The notes below the pieces were generated by a model that ran no database searches, was not told the origin of the DNA, and was given only the letters and a program-made list of their open reading frames with translations. A stretch of DNA of 64,000 nt. It comes from Mesorhizobium koreense. GTDB lineage: Bacteria > Pseudomonadota > Alphaproteobacteria > Rhizobiales > Rhizobiaceae. A program made the position numbers and the translations under genes. The stretch spans positions 3,181,001 to 3,245,000 of the forward strand of contig NZ_CP134228.1 of NCBI RefSeq assembly GCF_031656215.1, read 5' to 3'. Below are positions 26,948-37,965 of this stretch, in pieces; position 1 is the first letter of the stretch; each line of letters starts with the position of its first letter.

Positions 26948-29900
26948 ATGCGCCCTACGAGCGCGATCAGCGCGCTGCGCTTGTGCCTCACGTTGTTCGC
27001 GCTGGTGATATTACTGCCGAGCGCCGCGAACGCCGCCTGCACCACTATGAGCGTGCCCGGCGCGAATACCACGCCGTCGACCAACCCGATGGTATCCGGC
27101 GGCACGATCGCCATCGACGCCACGTCGTGCCAAGGCGTCGCCGGCTTTGGCATTGGGGATATCACGACACCGGCAAGCCACGGCACGGCGACGATCACCA
27201 ACCATGCCGCCTCGCAGATCAGCTATAGCAATAACGGTGACGGCGCCACGACGGACACTTTCGCGTTCGACGACGGCACGGGCACCAACAACGTTACCGT
27301 GACGGTGCACATTGCCGCGAAGACCTCGTCCATCACCATCTCGCCATCGACCATGCCTTCGGGCACCGTGGCGGTCGCCTATCCCATTCAAACCTTGAGC
27401 GCATCCGGCGGGACCACGCCATATACCTTCTCCGTCAGCAGTGGTTCCCCGCCTCCCGGCCTGACACTCAGCGGCAATACCATTTCCGGTACGCCCACCA
27501 CGCAGGGCACCTATTCGTTCGCGATCACAGCGACCGATAACGCAAGCACTACCGGTACGGCGAGCTATTCGATCTCGATCGGGCCAGCTAGCGTCAACGT
27601 CACCAACACGCCCGCGGATGCGGTCGTCAATTCCCCCTATTCCTTCACCCTGACCGCGTCCGGAGGAACACCTCCCTACACCTATACGATGGACAGCGGC
27701 ACCACGCCTCCGCCTGGTCTATCCTTGACGCCCGATGGCACAATCAGCGGCACGCCAACCGCGACGGGCACCACAAACTTCACCGTACGCGTGACGGACA
27801 GCAGCCTGCCGAGCCATTTCTTCTCGGCCAACAATCTATCCATCACCGTGCAGAACATGCCGCCCCCTGTCGCCAATGCGGTCAGCGCGACGGTGGCTTA
27901 CGACAGCACCAACAACCCGATCACACTGAGCATTACCGGCACGCCGACGTCGGTGGCCGTCGGCACCCAGGCCACCCACGGCACGGCGACCGCCAGCGGC
28001 ACCTCGATCACCTACACGCCGACCGTCGGCTATGCCGGCCCCGACAGCTTCACCTACACCGCCACCAACAGCGTCGGGACGTCCTCGCCCGCCACGGTGA
28101 CGATCACGGTTTCGCCGCCGACCGTCACCTACACGCCGGCCAATCCGCCGGCCGGTATCGTCAGCGTCGCTTACAACCAGTCGATCGCGGGCGCGAGCGG
28201 CGGCACGGCGCCCTATACCTATGCCCGGGCCTCGGGTTCTTATCCGCCTGGTGTCACGCTCGCCGCCAACGGCACGCTGAGCGGCACGCCGACCGCTGCG
28301 GGGACATTCAACTTCACGGTCAGGGCCACGGACAGTTCAACCGGAACGGGTCCGTTTTCATCGGCTCCCGCCAATGTGACGGTGACCATCAACGTCCAGG
28401 CGCCGGTGGCCAATCCCCTCAGCGCGACCATAGGCTATGGCAGCACCAACAACCCGATCACACTTGACGTTACCGGCGGTGCGCCGACGTCGGTGGCCGT
28501 CGGCACGCAGGCCACCCATGGCACAGCCACGGCCAGCGGCACCTCGATCAAATATGCGCCGACCGCCGGTTACGCGGGTCCGGACAGCTTCACCTACACC
28601 GCAACGAACGCCGGCGGTACGTCCGCTCCGGCGACCGTGACGATCACGGTGTCGCCGCCGACCATCACCTACACGCCCGCCAATCCGCCGGCCGGCACTG
28701 TCAACGTCGCTTACAGTCAGTCCATCGCGGGAGCGAGCGGCGGCACGGCACCCTATACCTATACCGTTGCTAGCGGTACCTGGCCAGCCGGGCTGACGCT
28801 GACTGCCAATGGAACACTGAGCGGTACTCCGAGCGCGGCCGGGACATTCGCCTTCAAGGTCGTGGCGGCTGACAGCTCGACTGGCACAGGACCGTTTTCG
28901 TCGGCGCCGGCAGACGTGACAGTAACGATCAAAGTCCAGCCGCCAGTTGCGAACCCGGCCAACGCGACCGTGGCTTACAACAGCGCCAACAACCCGATCA
29001 CACTTGACGTTGCCGGCGGTGCGCCGACGTCGGTGGCCGTTGGTACACAGGCCACCCATGGCACAGCCACGGCCAGCGGCACCTCGATCACCTATACACC
29101 GGCCTCCGGTTATTTCGGGCCGGACAGCTTCACCTACACCGCCACCAACGCCAGCGGCACGTCCGTGCCGGCGACAGTGACGATCACAGTGTCGCCGCCC
29201 GCGGCGCCGACGACGGCAGCGAAATCCGTGACCGCTCCCTACAACACCGTGGCGAGCATCGACCTGTCCGGCTCGATTACCGGCGTGGACATCTCCTCTG
29301 TCGCGGTCGCCAGCGCGCCCAGCCATGGGACCGCGACGGTATCGGGCGAGACGGTGGCCTACACCCCCTCCTCCACGTTCTATGGCGGCACCGACACTTT
29401 CACCTACACCGCGACCAATCCGGGCGGCACGTCGGCCCCCGCCACCGTCACTATCACTGTCGGCGCGCCGTCGGCGCCGGCGGCCGCTGCGAAAGCGGTG
29501 GGGACGCCTTATAATACCGTGGCGAGCATCGACCTGTCGGGCTCGATCACCGGCGTGGACATCACCTCTGTCGTGGTCGCCAGCGCCCCCGGCCATGGGA
29601 CCGCGACGGTATCGGGCGAGACGGTGACCTATACCCCCTCCTCCACGTTCTATGGCGGCACCGACACTTTCACCTACACCGCCACCAATCCGGGCGGCAC
29701 GTCGGCCCCCGCCACCGTCACTATCACAGTCGGCGTGCCGTCGGCGCCGGCGGCCGCCGCGAAGGCGGTGATGACGCCTTTCAACACCGCTGCGACTATC
29801 GACCTGTCGGGCTCGATCACCGGCGTGAATGTCACCTCCGTCGCGATCGGCACGCCGCCGGCACATGGCACCGCTTCGGTGTCCGGCGAGACAGTGACCT

Positions 29901-31492
29901 ACACGCCATCCTCGACCTTCTATGGCGGCACCGATACTTTCACCTACACGGCGACCAATCCGGGCGGCACATCGGCGCCTGCCACAGTGACTGTCACCGT
30001 TGGCGCCCCGCCAGCACCGACCGTGGCGGCGAAATCTGTCACGACGCCTTACAACACTCCGGCGAGCATCGACCTGTCCGGCTCGATCACCGGCGTGGGC
30101 GTCACCTCCATCACGGTCGCCAGCGCCCCTAGCCACGGAACAACGGCGGTCTCGGGGACGACGGTGACCTATACGCCGGCCGCGAGCTTTTTCGGCGGTA
30201 GCGACAGCTTCACCTACACGGCGGCCAATGCGGGCGGCACTTCGGCTCCCGCCACCGTGACAATCACCGTGCAGGCAAGGCCGCCTCTTGTCTTCGCACC
30301 GGCAGCGGGCTCCCTGCCCGGAGCGACCGCGGGCTCAAACTACTCGACGACGATCGCAGCTTCGAATGGTACGGCGCCCTACACCTATATGGTGACCGCC
30401 GGATCCTTGCCTTCCGGGCTGACATTCAATTCTTCGACCGGCCAGATCAGCGGCGTGCCGACGGCGCTAAGCAATGCGAGCTTCACGGTAACGGTAACCG
30501 ATCAACTGGGCTTTAGCGGAACCGCCGCGTATACCCTCAAGGTTTCAGCTCCGGCGATTGTCGCCCCCTCGCTTGGCGCTTCGGCAACCGCTGGCAGAAC
30601 CGCCACTGTCGATCTCACCTCGACCGCAACAGGCGGGCCATTCACCGGGGCGACCCTGGTCTCGCTCTCGCCCTCGTCGGCGGGAACGGCCGTCATCACG
30701 CTCGGTGACACGGCCGACGCGAGCGGGATGGTCATGGCATCGCTGATGGCGAGCGGTCATTACAAACTCAAATTCACCCCGTCCGCCACCTTCTCCGGCA
30801 CTGCGGTTGCGACCTACACGCTCTCGAACGCCTACGCGACCTCGGCTCCGGCGACGGTCACGTTCTCGGTTACCGCATTGCCCGATCCGACGATGGATCC
30901 GGACGTGGCGGGTGTCGCGAACGCGGAAGTCGAAGCGACAAAGCGCTTTGCGCAAATGGAGATCGACAATTTCAACAGTCATCTCGAACAACTGCATCAT
31001 GGCGGATGTCTCACCAACAGTTGGGGGATAAATCTGAGCGACAATCGTCAAAGCACCCAGGAACAGCGGGAACAGGACGATCTCAATCAGAACCCCGGCC
31101 AGATCCCCGGCTTGTCGGAAGAAGGGGCCTCACAGGGCGGCCTGTCTGGCGGGTCCACGGGCAAAGGCAGGAAAAACGGGCATCATCAAAAGACGGCCGA
31201 TCACAGCAACGACGCCTGCTCTCCTATGCGGACGGCTCTCTCGCCTTCTGGACGGCGGGTTCGGTCAATTTCGGCTCGACCGATTTCACCGACGACAGCA
31301 AGAATTTCGACTTCACGACCTTCGGCATCAGCGCCGGAATGGACTACAAGTTCAGCGATCGCTTTGTTGCCGGCATCGGCTACGATCAGAGCTTCATCAG
31401 CGATGATGGAACGCGCACAAATGGTCTTGCCTACAGCGCGGCGATCTATGGAAGCTTCCATCCTTCAAACGGCGTCTTTGTCGACGGGGTAG
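26948..31492 (+). CDS. Giant autotransporter passenger with Ig-like repeats (frame breaks before the barrel)
   Basis: 1514 codons; the meaningful protein runs to about residue 1420. The N-terminus MRPTSAISALRLCLTLFALV-ILLPSAANA is a signal peptide, so the start at 26948 is chosen, though an earlier in-frame start (26762 or 26906) could give the extended signal peptide of some autotransporters. The passenger is Thr/Ser/Gly-rich with putative Ig (He_PIG) units (TPYTFSVSSGSPPPGLTLSG type) and cadherin-like units (GPDSFTYTATN, HGTATVSGE). It ends in a linker (GGLSGGSTGKG). From about 31230 this frame turns into Arg/Ser-rich nonsense up to its stop at 31492, while the barrel is open one base back. 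Probably a surface adhesin. Confidence 0.75.
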   Translation: MRPTSAISALRLCLTLFALVILLPSAANAACTTMSVPGANTTPSTNPMVSGGTIAIDATSCQGVAGFGIGDITTPASHGTATITNHAASQISYSNNGDGATTDTFAFDDGTGTNNVTVTVHIAAKTSSITISPSTMPSGTVAVAYPIQTLSASGGTTPYTFSVSSGSPPPGLTLSGNTISGTPTTQGTYSFAITATDNASTTGTASYSISIGPASVNVTNTPADAVVNSPYSFTLTASGGTPPYTYTMDSGTTPPPGLSLTPDGTISGTPTATGTTNFTVRVTDSSLPSHFFSANNLSITVQNMPPPVANAVSATVAYDSTNNPITLSITGTPTSVAVGTQATHGTATASGTSITYTPTVGYAGPDSFTYTATNSVGTSSPATVTITVSPPTVTYTPANPPAGIVSVAYNQSIAGASGGTAPYTYARASGSYPPGVTLAANGTLSGTPTAAGTFNFTVRATDSSTGTGPFSSAPANVTVTINVQAPVANPLSATIGYGSTNNPITLDVTGGAPTSVAVGTQATHGTATASGTSIKYAPTAGYAGPDSFTYTATNAGGTSAPATVTITVSPPTITYTPANPPAGTVNVAYSQSIAGASGGTAPYTYTVASGTWPAGLTLTANGTLSGTPSAAGTFAFKVVAADSSTGTGPFSSAPADVTVTIKVQPPVANPANATVAYNSANNPITLDVAGGAPTSVAVGTQATHGTATASGTSITYTPASGYFGPDSFTYTATNASGTSVPATVTITVSPPAAPTTAAKSVTAPYNTVASIDLSGSITGVDISSVAVASAPSHGTATVSGETVAYTPSSTFYGGTDTFTYTATNPGGTSAPATVTITVGAPSAPAAAAKAVGTPYNTVASIDLSGSITGVDITSVVVASAPGHGTATVSGETVTYTPSSTFYGGTDTFTYTATNPGGTSAPATVTITVGVPSAPAAAAKAVMTPFNTAATIDLSGSITGVNVTSVAIGTPPAHGTASVSGETVTYTPSSTFYGGTDTFTYTATNPGGTSAPATVTVTVGAPPAPTVAAKSVTTPYNTPASIDLSGSITGVGVTSITVASAPSHGTTAVSGTTVTYTPAASFFGGSDSFTYTAANAGGTSAPATVTITVQARPPLVFAPAAGSLPGATAGSNYSTTIAASNGTAPYTYMVTAGSLPSGLTFNSSTGQISGVPTALSNASFTVTVTDQLGFSGTAAYTLKVSAPAIVAPSLGASATAGRTATVDLTSTATGGPFTGATLVSLSPSSAGTAVITLGDTADASGMVMASLMASGHYKLKFTPSATFSGTAVATYTLSNAYATSAPATVTFSVTALPDPTMDPDVAGVANAEVEATKRFAQMEIDNFNSHLEQLHHGGCLTNSWGINLSDNRQSTQEQREQDDLNQNPGQIPGLSEEGASQGGLSGGSTGKGRKNGHHQKTADHSNDACSPMRTALSPSGRRVRSISARPISPTTARISTSRPSASAPEWTTSSAIALLPASATIRASSAMMERAQMVLPTARRSMEASILQTASLSTG
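27880..29200 (+). repeat. About 540-bp tandem repeats in the autotransporter passenger
   Basis: Units begin near 27904, 28441 and 28981, recognisable by the block CAACAACCCGATCACACT. The first interval is 537 bp and the second 540 bp; the third copy is only the first half, before the next repeat type starts. Each full unit codes for one cadherin-like plus one He_PIG module (PITLDVTGGAPTSVAVGTQA, then TPANPPAG with GTAPYTY). Confidence 0.75.
29221..30290 (+). repeat. Four 270-bp tandem repeats in the autotransporter passenger
   Basis: The block GGCGAGCATCGACCTGTC occurs at 29251 and 29521, a diverged copy at 29791, and again at 30061, giving an exact 270-bp period (90 residues). Each unit codes IDLSGSITGV, then HGTATVSGETV, then YGGTDTFTYTATNPGGTSAP. 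The middle copies are nearly identical at DNA level, so copy number may vary between strains or be mis-assembled. Confidence 0.85.
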
Positions 31493-32058
31493 CGGGCTAT
31501 GGCTGGCTTCACTTCAACTCCAGGCGTTTCGACTCGTCGTCCGGCGATATCTTCGACGGCTCGCGTGACGGACGGCAGGTTTATGGATCGCTGACGGCGG
31601 GCTACGAGACGAAGCTGGGCGGCTTTTTCATATCGCCATATGCACGGCTGAGCGCTTCGCACAGCAACCTCGACGCCTTCAGCGAAGACAGCACCGAATG
31701 GTCGGCAATCCGATACGGGAGCCAATCCATCGATATGCTGACCGGCATCGTCGGACTGCGGCTCGCCTATGAGATTCCGACGGACTGGGGCAGCATGACA
31801 CCCAAGCTGCGCCTTGAGTACGGGCACGATTTCGCCAGCGGGAGCAGCCTTGCACTGTCCTACGCGAACATCACCGGCAGCCCGTCCTACCTTCTGAAGA
31901 CGGCCGACACCGCTCGCGACTACGCTACCATCACTTTCGGGACCGATATGCGGATTGGTACGGGATGGACCTTCGGCGCCGACTATGGCTTCACCGTCGA
32001 TGGGCAAGACGGTGTTGGTCCTGAGCAGATCCAATTACAGGTTGCGGGAAAATTCTGA
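31006..32058 (+). CDS. Autotransporter beta-barrel domain, one frame back from the passenger
   Basis: The frame is open across 31006-32058; barrel-like protein begins at LLSYADGSLAFWTAGSVNFG (31216), so residues before that are an artefact of the open frame. The following 280 residues alternate polar and aromatic strands (FTTFGISAGMDYKFSDRFVA, GGFFISPYARLSASHSNLDA) and end in IQLQVAGKF, a terminal Phe as in outer-membrane barrels. This is the autotransporter translocator. It lacks its own signal peptide and can only work if joined to the passenger by a -1 shift. Either the gene is a frameshifted pseudogene, the site is a phase-variable or recoding site, or there is a base error near 31150-31230. 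Confidence 0.75.
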   Translation: MSHQQLGDKSERQSSKHPGTAGTGRSQSEPRPDPRLVGRRGLTGRPVWRVHGQRQEKRASSKDGRSQQRRLLSYADGSLAFWTAGSVNFGSTDFTDDSKNFDFTTFGISAGMDYKFSDRFVAGIGYDQSFISDDGTRTNGLAYSAAIYGSFHPSNGVFVDGVAGYGWLHFNSRRFDSSSGDIFDGSRDGRQVYGSLTAGYETKLGGFFISPYARLSASHSNLDAFSEDSTEWSAIRYGSQSIDMLTGIVGLRLAYEIPTDWGSMTPKLRLEYGHDFASGSSLALSYANITGSPSYLLKTADTARDYATITFGTDMRIGTGWTFGADYGFTVDGQDGVGPEQIQLQVAGKF

Positions 32059-32195
32059 GGGCAACAAGGCACCGCCAATCGCGACAACTCTTGGACAGCT
32101 ACGCCGAAAAAGGCGAGCTTATCCAGCTTTCCCGCTGATCTCCTTAGCCTGACAGGCAAGCTTGACCTGCGGGTTCGGCCAAGCCGGCACACCAA

Positions 32196-32230
32196 ATAAG
32201 CCCTTGCTTATCTGATAAGCGCATGCTTAT
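32196..32230 (+). promoter_or_regulatory. Candidate operator of the ArsR-family regulator
   Basis: Repeated half-sites ATAAGC and GCTTAT occur four times: ATAAGC (32196) pairs with GCTTAT (32206), and GCTTATC-T-GATAAGC forms a perfect 15-bp palindrome at 32206-32220, followed by another GCTTAT at 32225. The cluster ends 8 bases before the arsR start. Clustered AT-rich half-sites next to the gene are typical of ArsR autoregulation. The rest of the 32059-32238 gap shows nothing else. Confidence 0.65.
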
Positions 32231-32238
32231 TTATTTCC

Positions 32239-32559
32239 ATGAACGAAGCCGAATCGGAAGTCTTTCGTGCGCTCGCCGACCCGACGCGTCGAGCCGTCTA
32301 TCAGCGTCTTGCCGATCGCGAGATGAGTGTATCGGAGCTGCGCAAGGGGCTTGAAGTCTCGCAGCCTGCGGTATCGCAGCATCTTGCCGTGCTGCGCGGT
32401 GCGGGACTGGTATGCGAACGCCGGGAGGGCAGGTTCTCCTATTATCGGGTCGAACCCGCCGGCCTCGCGCCGCTGATCGACTGGGTCGCGCGCTACCAGG
32501 CTTTCTGGCCCGAACGCGTGGAGAAACTGAAGGAAGTTCTGAAGGAGATGGACCAATGA
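32239..32559 (+). CDS. ArsR-family winged-helix repressor
   Basis: 106 residues. MNEAESEVFRALADPTRRAV and VSELRKGLEVSQPAVSQHLA are the characteristic ArsR helix-turn-helix; the wing follows as ERREGRFSYYRVEPAG. No cysteine metal-sensor motif is present, so this belongs to the non-metal subgroup often paired with SRPBCC (AHSA1) proteins. The partner gene overlaps its stop (ATGA). Its own operator candidate lies just upstream. No clear ribosome-binding site is visible. Confidence 0.9.
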   Translation: MNEAESEVFRALADPTRRAVYQRLADREMSVSELRKGLEVSQPAVSQHLAVLRGAGLVCERREGRFSYYRVEPAGLAPLIDWVARYQAFWPERVEKLKEVLKEMDQ

Positions 32560-33002
32560 ATAGTAACGATCGTGAAGACGAGGTCCGCTTCGAAACCGAA
32601 CTGGACGCGTCGCCGGAGAAGGTGTGGCGCGCTCTGACCGTGCCTGAAATCGTCGAACGCTGGTTGGCGCCGAACGACATCCGGCCGGAAGAAGGCCACG
32701 CCTTCAGCCTGCAGGATGAGGACCACGCCATCGAGTGTGAGATCGTCGATGCGAAACCACCGTACATACTCAGCTATTCCTGGCGCGAAGAAGGTGGCCC
32801 GGACAGCCTGGTGCGTTTCCATCTTGCGGGCACCGAAGCCGGCGGCACGCGCCTGACCATCGTCCATAGCGGCCTCGCCCGCCCTGCCCTGCCGACGCTG
32901 CGTGTCGCCGGTGTCTCCGGCATGCGCATGTCGCTCGGTGCGGAACGGTCGGGCATGCGGATGATCGCCGCGAACGCGCCAGTGACGGCGCTTGCGGCCT
33001 GA
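32556..33002 (+). CDS. SRPBCC (AHSA1-like) domain protein
   Basis: 148 residues. [20 protein letters not shown], then IVERWLAP, and the later [17 protein letters not shown] and [11 protein letters not shown] match the AHSA1/START-like SRPBCC fold, a hydrophobic ligand-binding cup. Its overlap with the ArsR gene (ATGA) is a common arrangement, in which the SRPBCC protein is thought to bind or process the inducing compound. The ligand is unknown. The C-terminal part is shorter than usual. A ClpP paralogue follows after a 10-bp GGAGAGA spacer. Confidence 0.85.
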   Translation: MNSNDREDEVRFETELDASPEKVWRALTVPEIVERWLAPNDIRPEEGHAFSLQDEDHAIECEIVDAKPPYILSYSWREEGGPDSLVRFHLAGTEAGGTRLTIVHSGLARPALPTLRVAGVSGMRMSLGAERSGMRMIAANAPVTALAA

Positions 33003-33012
33003 GGAGAGAGCC

Positions 33013-33618
33013 ATGTCCAACAATCTCGTGCCGATGGTGATCGAGCAGTCGAGCCGCGGCGAGCGCGCCTTCGATATCTTTTCCCGGCTGCTGCGCGAGC
33101 GCATCATCTTCGTCAACGGCCCGATCGAGGACGATATGGCGGCGCTGGTCTGCGCCCAGTTGCTGTCATTGGAGTCGGACAATCCGAACAAGGAAGTGGC
33201 CCTCTACATCAACTCGCCCGGCGGCATGGTCACCAGCGGCTTCGCCATCTACGACACGATGCGCTACATCAAATGCCCGGTCTCGACCGTCTGCATCGGA
33301 ACGGCGCGCTCGATGGCGTCTTTCCTGCTGATGGCGGGAACGCCCGGCCGCCGCATCGCGCTGCCCAATTCCAGCGTCGTCGTCCACCAGCCGCTCGGTG
33401 GCTTCCAGGGCCAGGCGTCCGATATCGAACGCCATGCCGAGGACATCGTTAAGACCAAGAAGCGGATGATTGCGCTCTATGCGAAGCATTGCGGGCGCAG
33501 CGTCGAGGAAGTCGAACGAACGCTCGACCGGGACTACTTCATGACCGCCGAAGAAGCGAAGGCGTGGGGCCTGGTCGACCATGTCTACGACACGAGGGAT
33601 GACAACCTCGCGGCGTGA
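33013..33618 (+). CDS. clpP: ClpP-family serine protease (paralogue)
   Basis: 201 residues. The catalytic Ser100 is in [14 protein letters not shown], His125 in [18 protein letters not shown], and the Asp near 174 in [12 protein letters not shown]. The N-terminus [20 protein letters not shown] is the family start. It is the proteolytic subunit used with Clp/Hsp100 ATPases. No clpX or lon follows, so it is a stand-alone extra copy rather than the core clpP-clpX-lon locus. The start at 33013 (MSNNLVPM) is used; the upstream start overlaps the previous gene. Co-transcription with an ArsR operon is unusual. Confidence 0.92.
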   Translation: MSNNLVPMVIEQSSRGERAFDIFSRLLRERIIFVNGPIEDDMAALVCAQLLSLESDNPNKEVALYINSPGGMVTSGFAIYDTMRYIKCPVSTVCIGTARSMASFLLMAGTPGRRIALPNSSVVVHQPLGGFQGQASDIERHAEDIVKTKKRMIALYAKHCGRSVEEVERTLDRDYFMTAEEAKAWGLVDHVYDTRDDNLAA

Positions 33619-33647
33619 ACTGCGGCAATGGATTTATGGGAGCTACC

Positions 33648-33852
33648 GTGCGTCCTTCGAGGCTCGCTTCGCTCGCACCTCAGGATGAGGGAGGATAGTG
33701 CTGACGCTCCAGCACCAATTTCTGAGGTCCGCTAAGTCCCACTAGATTGCCCGAGTTTCAATATGCCGGATGGGGTGTTTCAGAATTGGGGATGAAGACC
33801 ACCATCCTCTCTCATCCTGAGGTGCGAGCGAAGCGAGCCTCGAAGGACGCAC
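33648..33852. repeat. Inverted pair of a dispersed 47-bp repeat
   Basis: A 47-bp element at 33648-33694 (start GTGCGTCCTTCGAGGCTCGC) is present in inverted orientation at 33806-33852, with one visible mismatch and a 111-bp interior. The same pair recurs at 56721-56766 and 56921-56967. The 33619-34513 gap holds this pair and the uvrA SOS box but no supported gene. Confidence 0.85.
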
Positions 33853-34353
33853 AGCCAAACCTGCCGCAGCTTCGGTCTACAAAAACTCGGCCCCGCCGCC
33901 GGTTTCACCCGGTCGCGCGGGGCTCTTGTGGTTTGACCATCATTCGCCGGCCATCCTGCCGGTGTTAACTCTCGGATGCGTCGCGGTGTTCAGCCGCCGA
34001 TCCGACCAATAGTCTCTACGATGTGGGGGATATCGACAGCCGACTCAACGCCCTCGGCTTTACCCTTGGGGCGCGGCCTAAGCCTGCCGCGGCTCTGCGC
34101 TTCGGCAGAGCCGAAGGAGACTGTCCGGTGGATTCATGCCTCGCTCCTCTGTCCGTTGCGTCAACGTCCATCGATGCCCGGTCCACGCGGCTTGCGGCGC
34201 CTCGCAAGGTCCGGATGACGGCGAACCGCATCAATCGAGACACCCTTATTCTGGTGCCGATCACCCGCTTCGTCAAACTCTTCGGCTAATATTACAGCGA
34301 ATGTGATCAGGCTTGCGGTCTTAAAGCTCCTGCCATAATGGTGTCAGCAGCCC

Positions 34354-34368
34354 GTTCGGCCTTTGTTC
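34354..34368 (+). promoter_or_regulatory. LexA (SOS) box upstream of uvrA
   Basis: GTTCGGCCTTTGTTC is an exact GTTC-N7-GTTC alphaproteobacterial LexA site, about 146 bases before the uvrA start. UvrA is an SOS gene in many alphaproteobacteria. The equivalent motif precedes ssb at 26440-26454. Confidence 0.7.
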
Positions 34369-34513
34369 TTCGCGCTTGCCCCTTCCCGCGCAAAGGGGAT
34401 AAACCTTGGCAGGAGCGTGGCGCGCGGCTCGACGCGGCAGCAAAAATACCTACATGAGGACTGGCCGGCTTCCCACCCGGCCATCCCGACATCCCGGACG
34501 AGAAAGCGGCAGC

Positions 34514-37435
<2,922 letters not shown>

Positions 37436-37604
37436 GGCTGACGGCACATCGCTAGTCGCGGCTCATCCTCGGGCTGGGCGCGGGGGGTCCATCCTGACCG
37501 GCTACACCCCGGCCGCCTCTTGTTTAGCTATATGCCCGTTCCCATCTAGATGGGCTGCTCTGCGGGGCGGATACTTGCGCTATGTTTCAGGGAAGGAGAA
37601 AAAC

Positions 37605-37910
37605 ATGGGTGGCGCTAAGGCGGCAATGATGGAGCATGAAGAGAATCTAGCGATGGCTGCTTCCTACCTAGTGGCCATCGGAAGGTTGGAAAGCTGTGAG
37701 GCTCACGGCACCATTTTCGGCGGAGCTGCTTGGGACCTCGAAGATGACTTCTACAAACAGGTCATGAACGACCGGAACCGTGGCGCTAAGGGGCCGGTTC
37801 CATGGGCTGCCGATATGAAAGCCCGCGATTACACTGACCTCCTCAAGGAAGCCTATGAAAACCATCGAGGCGAAGCATGTTTCGCTTGTGAGAAAAATAT
37901 GGCCGACTAA
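37605..37910 (+). CDS. Small hypothetical protein
   Basis: 101 residues beginning MGGAKAAMMEHEENLAMAAS, with a strong AAGGAG ribosome-binding site six bases before the ATG. The protein is mixed helix with a C-terminal CFACEK pair. It resembles a class of small unknown proteins near phage or defence regions, but I do not recognise a function. It is AT-richer than the flanking core genes and ends near a perfect hairpin at 37926-37953. Convergent with the NDT/TIR-like gene. Confidence 0.75.
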   Translation: MGGAKAAMMEHEENLAMAASYLVAIGRLESCEAHGTIFGGAAWDLEDDFYKQVMNDRNRGAKGPVPWAADMKARDYTDLLKEAYENHRGEACFACEKNMAD

Positions 37911-37925
37911 TCTGAAATCAAACCT

Positions 37926-37953
37926 ATGGGACGTCGAGCAATCGACGTCCCAT
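37926..37953. terminator. Perfect 12-bp stem hairpin between convergent genes
   Basis: The arms ATGGGACGTCGA and TCGACGTCCCAT are perfectly complementary around a GCAA tetraloop. It sits between the stops of the gene ending 37910 (+) and that ending 37966 (-). No strong T-tract follows on either side, so it may be a bidirectional terminator or transcript-end stabiliser. Confidence 0.65.
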
Positions 37954-37965
37954 TGTGTCACGCTG

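Noticed and set aside
28358-30136. Minus-strand 592-codon frame across the repeats
   Set aside because: It is an Arg/Gly/His-rich complement of the Thr/Gly-rich autotransporter and repeats with the same 270-bp period.
27880-30290. CRISPR array
   Set aside because: The repeats are long (270 and about 540 bp), in frame and encode Ig-like modules; no short repeat/spacer pattern is present.
31173-31230. Classical -1 ribosomal frameshift heptamer at the autotransporter break
   Set aside because: The A-runs do not form a canonical X-XXY-YYZ heptamer in the zero frame (AAA AAC is preceded by G), so recoding is not supported over mutation or base error.
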